Source of the DNA: Brachionus rotundiformis
Lineage: Eukaryota; Rotifera; Eurotatoria; Ploima; Brachionidae
Length of the DNA: 59,653 nt
Reading direction: 5' to 3'
Assembly (NCBI GenBank): GCA_016802295.1
Contig: JAESIW010000020.1
Span: 6,293,227 to 6,352,879, forward strand
Shown: positions 33,525 through 44,748 of the stretch, in pieces
How positions within the stretch are numbered: the stretch's first letter is position 1
Layout: every line of letters begins with the position of its first letter
Translations under genes and position numbers: made by a program
The notes under the pieces: generated by a model
Told to the model about the DNA's origin: nothing
Seen by the model: the letters and a program-made list of their open reading frames with translations, nothing else
The model's database searches: none

Positions 33525-35258
33525 AAGCCGTGCTCATATCATTGGAGAATTAAAATTAAAAATAGATAAAGCCAAAAATGAGTTTGATAAATTTTGTTCG
33601 CCTCTCACTCAAACAAAGCTCTAATTTAGGTTAATATCTGATAAGGATTCAATTTATGGCTCAAATTTTAAATCGTCAAGAACTAATCAAAACAGTTCTA
33701 GACAATTTACGTGATTTGAGTGCCAAAATCACGTGATTAGTCAAACATAATTAAGATTTGGTAACGCTAGATTAAATTTGGAACGTGAAATGCCAATCGG
33801 AGCACAAAGCAAATTTTAGGCCGGTCGTGATCGCCGCCTGGCACCGGAAAAATTTCTTGTTTATAAAATGGTCTAATGAGCGGCATGTTCTCATCATCCA
33901 AGTTATTAAAAAGTAAATATTTACTCAATAAAAGTTAGTTAAGGAATTCTCTAGTCAAAATTAATTAACAATATATATTTTATTATTTTAATATTTAAAG
34001 TTATTTGTTTTTTAAGATCGAATAATCGTTTGATCAAACTTATTAACAAGATATGCTTAAAAAAATACCATAACAACAACAAAAAATACCAATACCAGTA
34101 CATAAAGCAAAAAAAACGCTTCTTTTAACTCTTAGTTCCGTAGCATATGTGCTCGTTTATTACTCTTTTATTGAGTAAGATACTCTCTCTTTTTGAAATT
34201 TAATATTTTCTCGTAAGAGAACTTTATTTGTTAATTATTTTGATTTATCTATTAGTTTAAGCTAATAAATTCAATCATATGAAAGTAATTATTCTAAAGC
34301 ATGTTATTTTTATATTTTGGTTGAGATTTTATTTGCAAATTGTACCAAAATTTGAATTTAAATTAGACCGATTTAGCATTTGTTACGGAACTAATGTGCG
34401 GTTATTTATGAAACATGCATTTGGCTCAGCCATGTCCCTGCTGACTCTTGATCCCGTTATCTATTAATTTCAACTATATACAACTAACTCTTTAAAGCTT
34501 GTTTTAGATTTTATTATCAAAAATTTCGAAATTAATTTCTTTAAGCTTAAAAAAGATAATTAATAAAGTAAAGGATGATTATTTTATTAAATTAAAAACA
34601 AAAAAGGATGTAAAATGGGTGCCTAAGTCCTTCCAAACTATCTTCCAAAAAAAAAAGAATGAATAAAAATTAAAAAAATTTATAAAAAATAAATGTCGAA
34701 AATAGCTTTCAATTAAAGACTCTATAAATGATGAGAGATATGTTAAGAGTTTAAAATTGATAATTCATATACAGGCGAGAATTTTATTTCATAGATACAT
34801 TTTTTAGTTTAAAATTTTATTAATTTAAAGTTTAAAATAAAATATTAATTTTTTTTTGCTTATATTTTATAAGATGCTTTACTAGAGATTAAATATAGTC
34901 AAAAACCTTTTCATCTTCTACCTGTTCCATACACTTGATTAGAAAATAAAATGATTTTAAATCATTGACTTTTTTATCAACCCTTAGTGAGTCATTAAAT
35001 TCAGTTCCAAGCGTCACATTTGGCATTGTATCAACCATTGAGATGTTGTTCCAAGTCTGTTGAGCTTTCTTTTTGAGTTTCTGATCTCTTTGTTAATCAA
35101 GTAGCTAGTCAAACGGGTTTGCAGAAGAGTCCTTGGTGTTGATAACTGGGTGTCAACCGTCGAGCTCTCATTTTTACTTTTCTTCCATTACTTCCAGAGT
35201 TTTTGAGTCATCCACTTTTACCATTTTACTTTAAGGCGGAATGATATGAGCACGGCTT
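33525..35258. mobile_element. Putative decayed DNA transposon bounded by 19-bp inverted repeats
   Basis: AAGCCGTGCTCATATCATT occurs on the plus strand at 33525-33543 and on the minus strand at 35258-35240, perfectly, 1.7 kb apart. Between them, on the minus strand at about 35215-34895, lies coding-like but frame-broken sequence. No target duplication was found, and the superfamily cannot be named. A G+C-rich island at 33825-33850 lies inside. An alternative is a chance dispersed repeat pair, but a 19-bp perfect match is unlikely by chance. Confidence 0.45.
34895..35215 (-). pseudogene. Frame-broken coding remnant inside the inverted-repeat block
   Basis: Minus-strand pieces read MVKVDDSKTLEVMEEK, then in another frame SSTVDTQLSTPRTLLQTRLT, then QKLKKKAQQTWNNISMVDTM and RVDKKVNDLKSFYFLIKCME up to a stop. 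The composition is coding-like and unlike the flanks, but the frames do not join. No family recognised. It may be the end of the element's own protein. Confidence 0.4.
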
Positions 35259-36834
35259 ATCATTGAAAAACCCTTTCTCTTAATAATCTTAAAATAATGA
35301 ACAAATTTTTAAGTTATTTGATAAAAAGACAAATTTTTTATCAATTAATACCAAGTTTGTGATTAAAATTGCTATTTGAGCTTTAAATGTGTAAAATATC
35401 AAATATAGAATATTAATTTTAATTGTCTAACAAAATTTTAATTTTTTCTTAAATTAAATCAATATTATCTAATTAATTGAAATCATATTGAAATCAGAAA
35501 TTAAAAACAACATTTTATTTTTGAATTTAGAAAATGTATTTATTAAATAAAACTTTTCCCTTTAAAAAAAATAATTTTAATTTATTCATCTATAAATGAG
35601 CCGTAGTAACTTTAATAAGAACTAAATTTAGATAAATTATTTCATTTTGATTATCTGTATAAGAACTTTGATTGAGAATTTTTTTAGCATTTGTATTGAA
35701 AATAATTTTTGATTGGAAATTTTTTGAAGGTAAATTAAAATTTAATCGTTTTTAGACATATTTAATTAAAAATCTTTCCTTATTGTTTATAAGATTAAAA
35801 ATTCAATCAATCATTGGGTTCTGATTTGTAAATTGTTCAGATCAAAAATTTTATTTTCGCTTCAGCAAAAAAATTTTATTCTTAAATTAATAATTTAATT
35901 TCGAATTATTTAAAAATTAATAATTACGTGTGAATAAAAATTTTACCTAAAATGAATTATATATATTTGTTTTAGTAAAAGATAAGATATTTGAAGTTTG
36001 GTATTAATAACAGCCTTAAAAACAACAACACTGAGAGAACGATATATAAAATAATTATCTAAATTTACATTTTGAAACGCATATTTTTAGATATTAAAGG
36101 TCCGTAGATTTGAATTCAACTTTACTCTAAAACTTTTAAAAGTCAATATTTATTCAAATGAAATATTTGTTTATTAAAAGCAAAATTAATTAGCTATTAA
36201 AATATTTTTAATTCAGTTTTGGTCCGATTAAATTCTCTAGAAAGCAATATGAGTTGAAAATTTGTTTTAATTCAACAAAAAAATCAATCATTTCATTTTT
36301 AATAAATTATATTTAAAAATATGATATTGTTTTAAAATAAAGCAAATAATTAGTTTATAAATATAAACAATACTGGTTATTAATATATAAACTTTGATTT
36401 GTTGAAAAAAATCATCCAAAATTAAGACAAATTTCACATAATATAAATTAAATAAACAAAATTGTTAAGCTGTTAGTTGACAATCAGATTTAGGATCAAA
36501 TCATCATTTACTTCTTAGGAATCTTAATTGTTTGGTTGTCTATAAAATAATTTCATTAAATAATTTTAAATGAATTTTTTGAGAAATGCAGCAAAATTTT
36601 TTGAAGGACTATTAATATGAAATTTCCATTTAGATTATTATCAGTGTTGTTGGTTCAGGTCTGGAAATTTCTTGATTGTCTTGAAATTGTTTGACTTAAA
36701 AGAGCTAAAATTGATAATTTTTGATTATTACTATTATTTTTATTAATTTTCTTTATTAAATTTAACTAATTAAACACAAAAATAAATAAATAAATATTCG
36801 TCATAAACTTTAATACTATTGATATGCAATTTGA
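35259..36834. other. Intergenic stretch, no gene seen
   Basis: Low-complexity A+T sequence in the 3' flank of the oxygenase gene (which is on the minus strand). Nothing recognised. Confidence 0.35.
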
Positions 36835-37815
36835 TTACAACAAAACATTTTCTCTCAATTGTGGAAAAACTCTGGACACTTTTTTCAATAAGTATTGACC
36901 ATAAGTGCCCTGAAACTCATGAACGCTTTCCAAATCCCATCTTTTATCCTTATCATCCGTTTGCTTCTCAATGCCATCAATTTTCTTAACTTGTACAAAA
37001 AAATTTGGATCAAAAAAAAATGGAAAAGATAGCCTATCATTTCCGGTTTGGCATTTTACCCTGTGAAGAGTTGATCTATATAGACCGCCAGTCATTCTGT
37101 CCAACATATCACCAATGTTGCATACAAATGAATCTTCGATAGGTGGTACATCAATCCATCCATAATTTGATTTTACTTGTAATCCTCCTGTACAATCTTG
37201 TTTCAATATAGTTAATAGACCATAGTCAGTATGTTCGCCAACTCCCCATAAATTAGTATCCAACTTTTGTACCGGATAATTGAAAATTCTAAATAACTGC
37301 AGAGGCTGTTTAGTGTATCTATCATAGAAATAATTTTCATCTAATCCTAAACTGATAGCAATACCTTGTAAGACCACATGACCAACCTGCAAGATACATT
37401 TCATATAATCTAAAACTACCGTACGAAATTCAGGCAATTCTTCTGGGAACAAATTTTTACCATGTAACGGAGTTTTTAGCTTAACCAATGAGTTATCATC
37501 ATCAAGTTCTTCCCCAAAATAAATTCCTTCTTTCATGTCCGGTCTACCAGATGTAAGCTCCCCTCCGCATGGGAAATAGCCTCTCCAGGCGATTCCACCA
37601 TTCAGCATTTTCAATTTCATCTTTTTTTCAAGTGAAAGATTGAAAAATTTTTTACTCAAATCGATCAGATTTAATTGAAGTTTTTCATCAACTCCATGAC
37701 CAGTAATATAAAAAAATCCATGTTGCCTACAAGCATTGCCAATTTGAGAAGCAACTTGGGCTTTATTTTCGAAACGAAAAATAAGTGGTGATACGTCTAT
37801 AATAGGCACTTCCAT
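36835..37815 (-). CDS. Isopenicillin-N-synthase-like 2-oxoglutarate/Fe(II) dioxygenase
   Basis: A 326-residue intronless frame, full length for the family. Residues 4-110 are the DIOX_N region (PIIDVSPL, GFFYITGHGV). Residues about 170-275 are the double-stranded beta-helix catalytic domain. The iron ligands are His195 and Asp197 (GEHTDYGLLTIL) and His251 (STLHRV). The 2-oxoglutarate-binding Arg-x-Ser is at 261-263 (NDRLSFPFFFDP). All catalytic residues are present, so it should be active. The substrate cannot be told from sequence. This subfamily is common in plants, fungi and bacteria and patchy in animals, so horizontal acquisition or repeated loss are both possible. The ATG at 37815 gives MEVPIIDVSP, the standard start. 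Confidence 0.93.
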   Translation of the reverse strand: MEVPIIDVSPLIFRFENKAQVASQIGNACRQHGFFYITGHGVDEKLQLNLIDLSKKFFNLSLEKKMKLKMLNGGIAWRGYFPCGGELTSGRPDMKEGIYFGEELDDDNSLVKLKTPLHGKNLFPEELPEFRTVVLDYMKCILQVGHVVLQGIAISLGLDENYFYDRYTKQPLQLFRIFNYPVQKLDTNLWGVGEHTDYGLLTILKQDCTGGLQVKSNYGWIDVPPIEDSFVCNIGDMLDRMTGGLYRSTLHRVKCQTGNDRLSFPFFFDPNFFVQVKKIDGIEKQTDDKDKRWDLESVHEFQGTYGQYLLKKVSRVFPQLRENVLL

Positions 37816-38454
37816 TTTTACAATTTAAATTTTAATTTGGTTTTTATCAAATGATGATAACATAATTTTAGAATAATTTTTAAGATAACAATACTAAAAT
37901 TTTTAATTTTCTGTTCTTGGAAAATTTTAAATTAAAAAGATAAGAAAATTAAATTATTATTAAACATCAAAATTAAAAATAATTATTGATTTCTAACGAA
38001 AAAATTGTCTAAAAAAGAATTTAAATTAACTAAAAAAAAGTTATAATAATAATATTTGAGCAAATGGATAGATACATTTTAGTTTATTGAGTCATTCAGT
38101 AGATTTTTTTGAAAAATATTTTCAATAATATTTAATTAAGAAATTAATAAAATAATCATTAGATTATTTTTGTTATTTATTTTAAAAAAAGTACGTCAGA
38201 TTCGATAATGCTTGAAATTAAAAAAAATAAAATTACTTTTAAACTGACGATTTGTAAAGTTTAATTTTTTTAAAGTTAAGTAAAATTTAAATTTAAACAA
38301 TTTTGCATTTAATTTCAGCTTTTATTAACTCAATTTTTTTTTCTATTTTTCTTACTAACGTTATAATTTGAGATTCTAAAGATTTTAAAATAAAATCTGC
38401 TTTTTGACGCTAAAAATGGAAGTTTTTTGAAATTTATTCTGTGTAATAAAAAAA
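37816..38454. other. 5' flank of the oxygenase gene, no other gene seen
   Basis: A+T-rich; should hold the oxygenase promoter. Nothing else recognised. Confidence 0.3.
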
Positions 38455-38840
38455 TAAGATGGATTAAATTTTTTTCTTTAATCTATTATCCTAAATGATA
38501 TTGCAATGATACATAGAATAATCATGCAGATACCATTTTACATAATTTGAATAAGGTTTTTTTTGAACCAATTCGAGTCATATCTAAAAGAAAAAATTAA
38601 ATTTAAATCTTAAGGTTTGTTAATTTTACATTCTATTAATTTTATTAATGCCAAAAAATCAGAATAATAAAAGTTATTGATAAAAACAAAAAGTTTTAAT
38701 GACAAATTGTTAGAAAAATAAGAATTTTTTTGTGTTTTACCATTTTTTTTGAGTTCCTATTTGATTCTGATAGTTATTCATTTAAAACAATTAAATTTTA
38801 TAGTATTCAAAATTTTTTCTACATTCTGTTGTATTGACTT
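38455..38840 (-). repeat. Inverted, internally deleted copy of the 44.2-44.8 kb coiled-coil gene
   Basis: Read on the minus strand, this matches 44225-44830 closely. It includes the end of exon 1 (GATCTTGAAGTCAA), exon 3 (GAATCAAATAGGAACTC), the following intron and exon 4 (ATATGACTCGAATTGGTTC). It also includes the 3' tail with ATGCAGAT, ATGATTATTCTA and ATTGCAATATCATTTAGGAT in the corresponding order. Exon 2 is missing. The 3' half is nearly identical, so duplication or transposition was fairly recent. The copy is 6 kb away and opposite in orientation. Confidence 0.75.
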
Positions 38841-38854
38841 CAAGATCGTCAATC

Positions 38855-38960
38855 TAAATTTTTATATTAAATGATACTGCCATGATACATAAAATAATCA
38901 TGCAGATACAAAGTTAATATTAGAACTATGTTTTTTTAAAACCAATTGTCTGAAAAGTCA
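38855..38960 (-). repeat. Third, more diverged copy of the same repeat's 3' tail
   Basis: TTAAATGATACTGCCATGAT and AATAATCATGCAGATAC, followed by AACCAATTGTC, repeat 38485-38590 with substitutions in the same orientation. It stands about 375 bp from that copy, giving a broken tandem. Confidence 0.65.
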
Positions 38961-38964
38961 ATGT

Positions 38965-40176
38965 CTGTATATTTAAAAACTCATTCCATCTCTTCAAATT
39001 AGATGATTTCAAACCGCTTCTTGCTGTCATAACGTACTTGATTTTTTCACGCTCAGTCAATCAGTTTTTGAATTTGTTGCAAGCATTTTATCATTTTTAT
39101 ACTAGGTCGACCTTCAGACTTAAGCTGAAGAGCGGCCGTACCTATTTAAAAAACTTTGTCTGCTCTCAATTTTTTTTATTTCTAACTTTAAGCAAACAAT
39201 TATTGAGCTTGATGATGATGATTATAAGATTTTATTATTTGATTATGCTTTTAAGGATTATTCATGAACAAATTAGAGAAATTCGACAATCATGAATTTC
39301 ATAACTTAACATCTAGGTGTGCTGTATGCAAAATTGTTTGAAAGAAAAGCGGACAGTTTCGCTTTATAAAAATCATGTATTATTAAATTAATTAACAGGC
39401 AATTGAAAGAAGCAATTAAAGATGGAAAAATTTTTATCCCTTTATTTATAGACCTTTAAAACTAGTGCTTCTTGTGTTAATATAATTCTTAAAAACTTTA
39501 ATTTGAGGCTAAGCTATTTGAAATCTTATTAAATTGTTTAATGTAAAAATATTTCTAATTTTCTGGTTTAATGATTTCAGCCTTAAACTTAGGTCTCATT
39601 TTTTTAAATTAAAGTCATTAAACATTAAATTTATACAGACAAATAAAGAAAATTAAAGATTTGATTTATTATTAATAGTTCATAAGACAATATGATAAGT
39701 AATGCTTTGAGTATATTTGAAAAAATATATGTCAATAAGTTGCATCAACTAGTTCAATAAGTAGCCGTAGGCTAGAATGCTTATCTTATTTTTTATAATG
39801 CTTAAAAAATTAATATTATTTAAAATTTAAAATAAGGTAATACTTAAATATAAATAATCAAAATTACTCAAATTAATGGTTTGAATAAGAATCTTCGAAA
39901 TATTGAGTATATTTTCTAAAGTATTTGTCATAAGAAAATTTGACAAGTTTCCAGGTAAGCTGCCCAATTAGCAGTAAAATAAACAGAAAAGCGATGATAA
40001 TTTCAAGAGATGCCAATATTTTATTGCATAGTTTACCTTAAGTTATTTTCCAAGTTGTTAAGAGGAATTAAATAAATAGCAAAAATAAATATTTACCAGA
40101 TAACTTAACCCATTTATATTCCAGAAAATAGACTTTATCTTTTAATTTTTTTTTGTCAAATTGAATATACCCAAAA
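38965..40176. other. Intergenic stretch, possible element debris
   Basis: 39020-39180 is somewhat G+C-richer (for example GGTCGACCTTCAGACTTAAG) and has an 85-codon frame, but nothing recognisable. The rest is low complexity. Confidence 0.3.
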
Positions 40177-40776
40177 ATGAAAACACAATACTTATATATT
40201 TTTACATTGATTAACATCTCAACTGTCCTTATTTGTGAATACTCAAATGAAGAATTTCATGATTATTTCGATGTGAATTATGAAGATAAAGCATTTTTTT
40301 TCAATCATATCAATAACTATTGTAATATGTATATAAATGAATTTGAGATCAAAACTAAAGATTTAAAGGAGAACAGTTTAGTAAGAGCCTTTTATAATGA
40401 CCATCTAACATTTGAATGCGATATACCAGCTAAATTTGGAGCAATGAAGTTTGACTGGTCAGTCAATGGTCTGTTTCTTGGGATCAATCAGCCAGAGTAC
40501 ATGCTTTTTTTGGATAAAAAAATCGATACAAACGATTCCAATCTTAATATTACATGTTATTACTGGATCCCGGATGTAGGTCCACCTCAGCTCTTTAATT
40601 TCCCAATTATTCATCTGGACACATATGTATTCAATCCAGAAATGAAATATCTTACTTATATCAAAAGAAAGTACAACAAACAAATCATTTACTTATTAAA
40701 TTGTTTTTATATAAATGCTATATCATTTGTAATCTTTTTTTTAATTCTTTTAATCTATAGAATACGCAACAAGTAG
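40177..40776 (+). CDS. Single-pass membrane protein with one Ig-like domain
   Basis: A 199-residue intronless frame. A signal peptide is visible at residues 1-20 (MKTQYLYIFTLINISTVLIC). An ectodomain of about 150 residues follows, with an immunoglobulin-like pattern: Cys in LTFECDI, Trp in FDWSVNG and Cys in LNITCYYW. A hydrophobic helix (INAISFVIFFLILLIY) and a short basic tail (RIRNK) end it, so type I topology is expected. Two N-glycosylation sites (NDS, NIT) fall in the Ig part. No close family recognised. It could be a small adhesion or receptor-like protein. Real coding status is supported by the ordered layout rather than by homology. Confidence 0.7.
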   Translation: MKTQYLYIFTLINISTVLICEYSNEEFHDYFDVNYEDKAFFFNHINNYCNMYINEFEIKTKDLKENSLVRAFYNDHLTFECDIPAKFGAMKFDWSVNGLFLGINQPEYMLFLDKKIDTNDSNLNITCYYWIPDVGPPQLFNFPIIHLDTYVFNPEMKYLTYIKRKYNKQIIYLLNCFYINAISFVIFFLILLIYRIRNK

Positions 40777-41758
40777 AGCATTTAGTGGTCGAATTATGTC
40801 TTGTTTATCAATATTTTTTTGATTAATATAAAATTTATTTTTAAATAATAGGATTTTTCAAAATAAAATTTAGGAATAAAGCTATCTATATTGATTTTTT
40901 TCATAATTAGAATAAAAATATAATATTGTTATTTTTATTTTTAGATTATTTATATCTTAATTCATCTTATCTTAAGTCAAATAACAGGCAAAAAATTTTA
41001 GATTTTTTACAAAGATCTCTAAAGAGTCTCTTTATTATAAAATTAAAAATTGAATATCTATTCAATGTGTATTTAATAATTTAGTAATTTCGAATTTATA
41101 ATTTTAAATTCTATATGATAATAAATCAATGCTAATAAAATAATCTAATAATCGCTAATATACTAAATCCCTTTTTATGTTCATTTTACTTTTAGGACAT
41201 TTTTTAACCAAAGTACATTGATTGATGTTTATTTTATAGCGGTTTTTTTTAAAGTTTATATTTTCATTGGAAATTTTTTATATTGCACCAATATTTAATT
41301 TTTTATTAAATATCATTTGACTTTTAATTAGGCATTATTTTTTATTGAAATTTAATATTTCATTAAAGCTAAAAAAGGCAAAATAATATTATTATATAAG
41401 TCGCAGTAATTAAGTCTATTAATAATCAATTGAAAACTATTGACGGAATGATCATATTTTTTATGTTTTAGAATATTTAAATTATTTTTGAAAATGATTA
41501 TTGATTCGGTATCATTGATGAGCTAGAGAAGACTGTTGATATCAAGAACTTGGTCCAGTTCTTAGCTAGCAACCATTTTGTGTGCTTTGACAAATTTTGA
41601 GACTTTGGGTCAGCCCATTTGACGGACCATTATTTCCTCTTTAATTGTAACAATTAAGTTACTTAATTAAGGATTACTAAAGAAAATAGTTCAGACGAGC
41701 CATTAATCACATGTAAACAGTCCATTTAAAATTATTTTGAATAAATCACTAACAAAAA
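40777..41758. other. Intergenic stretch with a possible retroelement fragment
   Basis: At about 41510-41660 (plus) the frame ELEKTVDIKNLVQFLASNHF, then a stop and DFGSAHLTDHY, faintly resembles an LTR-retrotransposon integrase core (Asp in a TD.G-like position). Too short and mutated to be sure. The rest is low complexity. Confidence 0.25.
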
Positions 41759-41825
41759 TGTTAAAAATGAATATTAAAGAATAAATAATATTCATTTTTA
41801 ACAATTTATTATTTATTCTTTAATA
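41759..41825. repeat. Two overlapping perfect inverted repeats
   Basis: The first hairpin pairs 41759-41775 (TGTTAAAAATGAATATT) with 41787-41803. The second pairs 41772-41789 with 41808-41825. They share bases, so only one can form at a time. All arms match perfectly (17 and 18 bp). Confidence 0.85.
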
Positions 41826-42600
41826 ATAAATGAAATATTTAAGAATAAACAGTTTTTGGTTTAATATGCATTTAATTTAATATTTGGAAAATTTGGAGAA
41901 AGTAAGAGATCAACTTCTGAATAGAAAATTTTTTATTCATTTGGGAATCAAATAAAACAATGTGCAATGAGTTAATTAGACTAAATTTTTGGCGAGAATC
42001 TTTCAAATGCTTTTCAAAATATATGACAATATAAAAAACAACAAAATTCAATTATTTTCGTAGGTTTTGTAAAATTTTGAAAAGCAGAACAATAGCGCCA
42101 TAATTAGCTATAATAATGTATAACATGTTGTATCTGATGTAAAACAAGAATTCAATTATGAGGTTTAGATGGTCTTCTGTTTTATAACAAAAAATAATTA
42201 AGTTTTAAATTACTGGCCTCTACTGTTCTATACAAATAGCAAAAATTTGATCTTAATAGCACAGCTGGAGCGTTAAGCTCACACAAGCGGATACACAAAA
42301 AAGGGGAAAACCCTACAAAAGACCAAGGGTCTAACGGCAAGTTAACCAAAACCCAAATTTAAAACTGTATTTAACCCTTTTACGCAAAATATGTTTTATT
42401 TTATTATTTTTATTTATTTGTTTTATTTAATGGAAGTCCAAATTATTTATTTTATTGGCCTAGTTCAGAAATTGCAAGTTTTGTTGGTTGAATTTTTTAA
42501 GAGTAAAGAACAAGAGTTGCTCTTTCAAATGATATATAAGATTATATGTTTGCTTTTTAAATTTCTAAATAATTAACTCCGCCATTGCATGTTATTCAAG
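41826..42600. other. Intergenic stretch left of the mariner remnant
   Basis: 42240-42345 is G+C-richer (CTGGAGCGTTAAGCTCACAC) and unexplained. A TAGGTTTTGTAAAATTTTG word at 42060 loosely resembles the mariner terminal repeat and could be its left end, but the N-terminal coding part is not recognisable between them. Confidence 0.3.
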
Positions 42601-43381
42601 TTTAACGAAGGAAAAAATGCGACAGAGGCTACCAAATCGATTTGTTTGGTATATTGCGCAACGATTGAGCATTTGCGTTTCTCTCTCGTCTAGGCAGAAA
42701 AAAAAGAGTTTTTTATGGAAAAACGTAACTGGAGATGAAAAGTGGATCTACTTCGATTAACAGGTCAACAAAAAACAATAGGTCGACCCTGATCAAGAGC
42801 CATTACCTACTCCGAAACGCGGAATTCATGGAAAAAAGGTCATGCTTTTGGTTTGATGGGATCAGAAGGGTATAATCTATTATGAGCTACTCCAACCCAA
42901 GCAAACGATAACCGCAGACCTTTATTCACAACAATTGATACGTTTGTGTCACGCTTTGGAAACAAAACGGCCACACAAAGCTAAAGGAGAGTGAAAAGTG
43001 ATTCTTTTACATGACAACGCTAGGCCACATGTTGCAAAAACGACTCGGAACACGATAGAGAATCTAGGCTGGGAAGTATTATCTCACCCAGCTTATTCAC
43101 CAGACTTAGCTCCTTCAGATTACCATTTGTTCCGATCCATGCAGCACTTCCTCGGAGAAAAAAAATACTCAGACTTGGAGGAAATCAAAAAAGACATCAG
43201 TCAATATTTCACCTCAAAACCAGCCAGGTTCTACGAGCGAGGGATCAAAATGCTGCCAGAAAGATGGGAGATGTGTAATTCTAGCGAAGGAAATTATTTT
43301 AGTGACTAATTATATTTTATTTTAGTTTTTATAAATAAATAAACTCTAGAAAAAAACGAAAAAACTTATTAAACAACCTAA
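42600..43381 (+). pseudogene. mariner (DD34D) transposase, 5'-deleted and frame-broken, with right terminal repeat
   Basis: The translation shows the mariner catalytic triad in order: TGDEKWIYFD (first Asp), ILLHDNARPHVAK (second Asp) and AYSPDLAPSDYHLFRSMQH (third Asp, 34-spacing type). WWDQKGIIYYELLQPKQTIT and FYERGIKMLPERW are family blocks. In-frame stops interrupt YFD*QVNKKQ* and GE*KV; 43000-43309 is still open. The N-terminal DNA-binding part is missing. The right end AACTTATTAAACAACCTAA at 43363-43381, followed by TA, is a mariner terminal repeat and target site. The irritans-like subgroup is likely. It cannot be active. Confidence 0.88.
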
Positions 43382-43559
43382 TATTTATTGATTTAAAAAA
43401 TTGCCTTTTTTGAAAAAAAATATAACAAAATGTACCAAACTTCCTTTTTTCCTTGAAAATTTTTTGCTACCAAAATGTAATTTTATTTATATTATTTTTG
43501 AATAAATTTTCAAAATATTTCTTAAGCAGCAAATACATAAAAAACTAAAGCGAAAATTT

Positions 43560-43860
43560 CATTCAAACAGACGTGGAGATAACCCATCACAAGAGATTGC
43601 TCAAGCTCATTTAAAGTATGCACCAAATAATCCAAAATCGAATAAAAACAACGAAAGCCAAAGTAATAATAATTGTACATTTATGTGTGTAACACTCATT
43701 TTTTAAGTTTATGTACAAAAATTTGTACCTCAAATGATAACAGTATAGTTAAGTCAAATGAAACAAGACAAATTTTTTACACTATTGCAGGCGTGCTTAG
43801 CTGTGCAAGAAGCACGAGCCAAGCCAGGATACTTTCTGTTCTCTCTAACAGTTAAATTAA
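43560..43860 (+). other. Coding-like pieces upstream of the coiled-coil gene
   Basis: 43565-43665 reads NRRGDNPSQEIAQAHLKYAP, and 43791-43845 reads ACLAVQEARAKPGYFLFS after a possible acceptor (ACTATTGCAG). Both have protein-like composition and may be 5' exons of the gene at 43922-44748, or debris of the same element. Frames and splice sites do not settle it. Confidence 0.3.
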
Positions 43861-43921
43861 GAAACATTCATTATTTTATTTTATTTATTATTATTTTTCC
43901 CGATCTATTCATTCCATACAT

Positions 43922-44748
43922 CATGGAATTGATTTACGATCTGATCGTCAGGAACGTGCCAAACGTACTATATAGCCGGGACTTGTTAATGATCGAGTTA
44001 TAGATCGGGTCGAGGTTGACTTTCGAAGTCAATCAGGTTTTCGGGCTGAGACGCCGCAAAATGGAACAGAATTACGACTTCCCCAGCAGGAGGAGGACGC
44101 CGAGGAGTTCTCCGGGCCCGAGAACCTACCCGACGCCGACCTATCGGACGACGAACGCGAGGGCCTTATAAAAAAGTTATTCTTTAAAGAGTTAAACAAG
44201 ATTGAAGACAGACTAGATAAGACTGAAGATAGACTTGACAATCTTGAAGTCAAGAAGAACCCAACAGAAAGTAAATAACTATTATTTTTAATAATTATTA
44301 AAAAAACTAAATCTTAATCAATTAAAATTGTTTAGTTCAACCAACATCATCAAGACCAATGATTGCTCAAAGTAATAAAATTCAAGAATTAAAGAAATTT
44401 TTTTAGTTTTTTCCATTCTTAAACTCTGTCTGTCATTTCAATTAATCTTTAAATTAACACTAATAGTTTATTTTTCAAATTTTTCATAGCAGTCTCGTCA
44501 GCTCTTCAGAAAATTTCCGAATCAAATAGGAACTCAAAAAAAACTGGTAAAACACAAAAAAAATTCTTATTTTTCTAACAATTTGTCATTAAAACCTTTT
44601 GTTTTTATCAATAACTATTATTATTCTGAATTTTTGGCATTAATAAAATTAACAGAATGTAAAATTAACAAACCTTAAGATTTAAATTTTATTTTTTCTT
44701 TTAGATATGACTCGAATTGGTTCAAAAAAAACCTTATTCAAATTTTAA
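43922..44748 (+). CDS. Repeat-associated coiled-coil protein, spliced (5' end not determined)
   Basis: Four exons join cleanly, all in phase 1: 44004-44270, 44336-44371, 44493-44546 and 44705-44748 (stop). An upstream exon ending at 43964 (HGIDLRSDRQERAK) may precede a 39-bp intron. The product has a charged N-terminal part (RVEVDFRSQSGFRAETPQNG) and an acidic stretch (EEDAEEFSGPENLPDADLSD). An obvious coiled coil follows (ELNKIEDRLDKTEDRLDNLE), then a polar tail ending RIGSKKTLFKF. I recognise no domain. The G+C-rich first exon is unlike its surroundings. A truncated inverted copy at 38455-38840 shows that this is part of a dispersed repeat, so it is probably an accessory gene of a mobile element rather than a host gene. 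No in-frame ATG was found in the first exon. Confidence 0.55.

Noticed and set aside
34279..34467. 62-codon frame ending LLTLDPVIY
   Set aside because: Slightly protein-like at its end but unrecognised and short; it lies in the inverted-repeat block and is more likely debris.
42391..42576. 61-codon frame just left of the mariner remnant as its N-terminus
   Set aside because: The sequence (mostly Phe, Ile, Leu) has no helix-turn-helix and does not resemble mariner heads.
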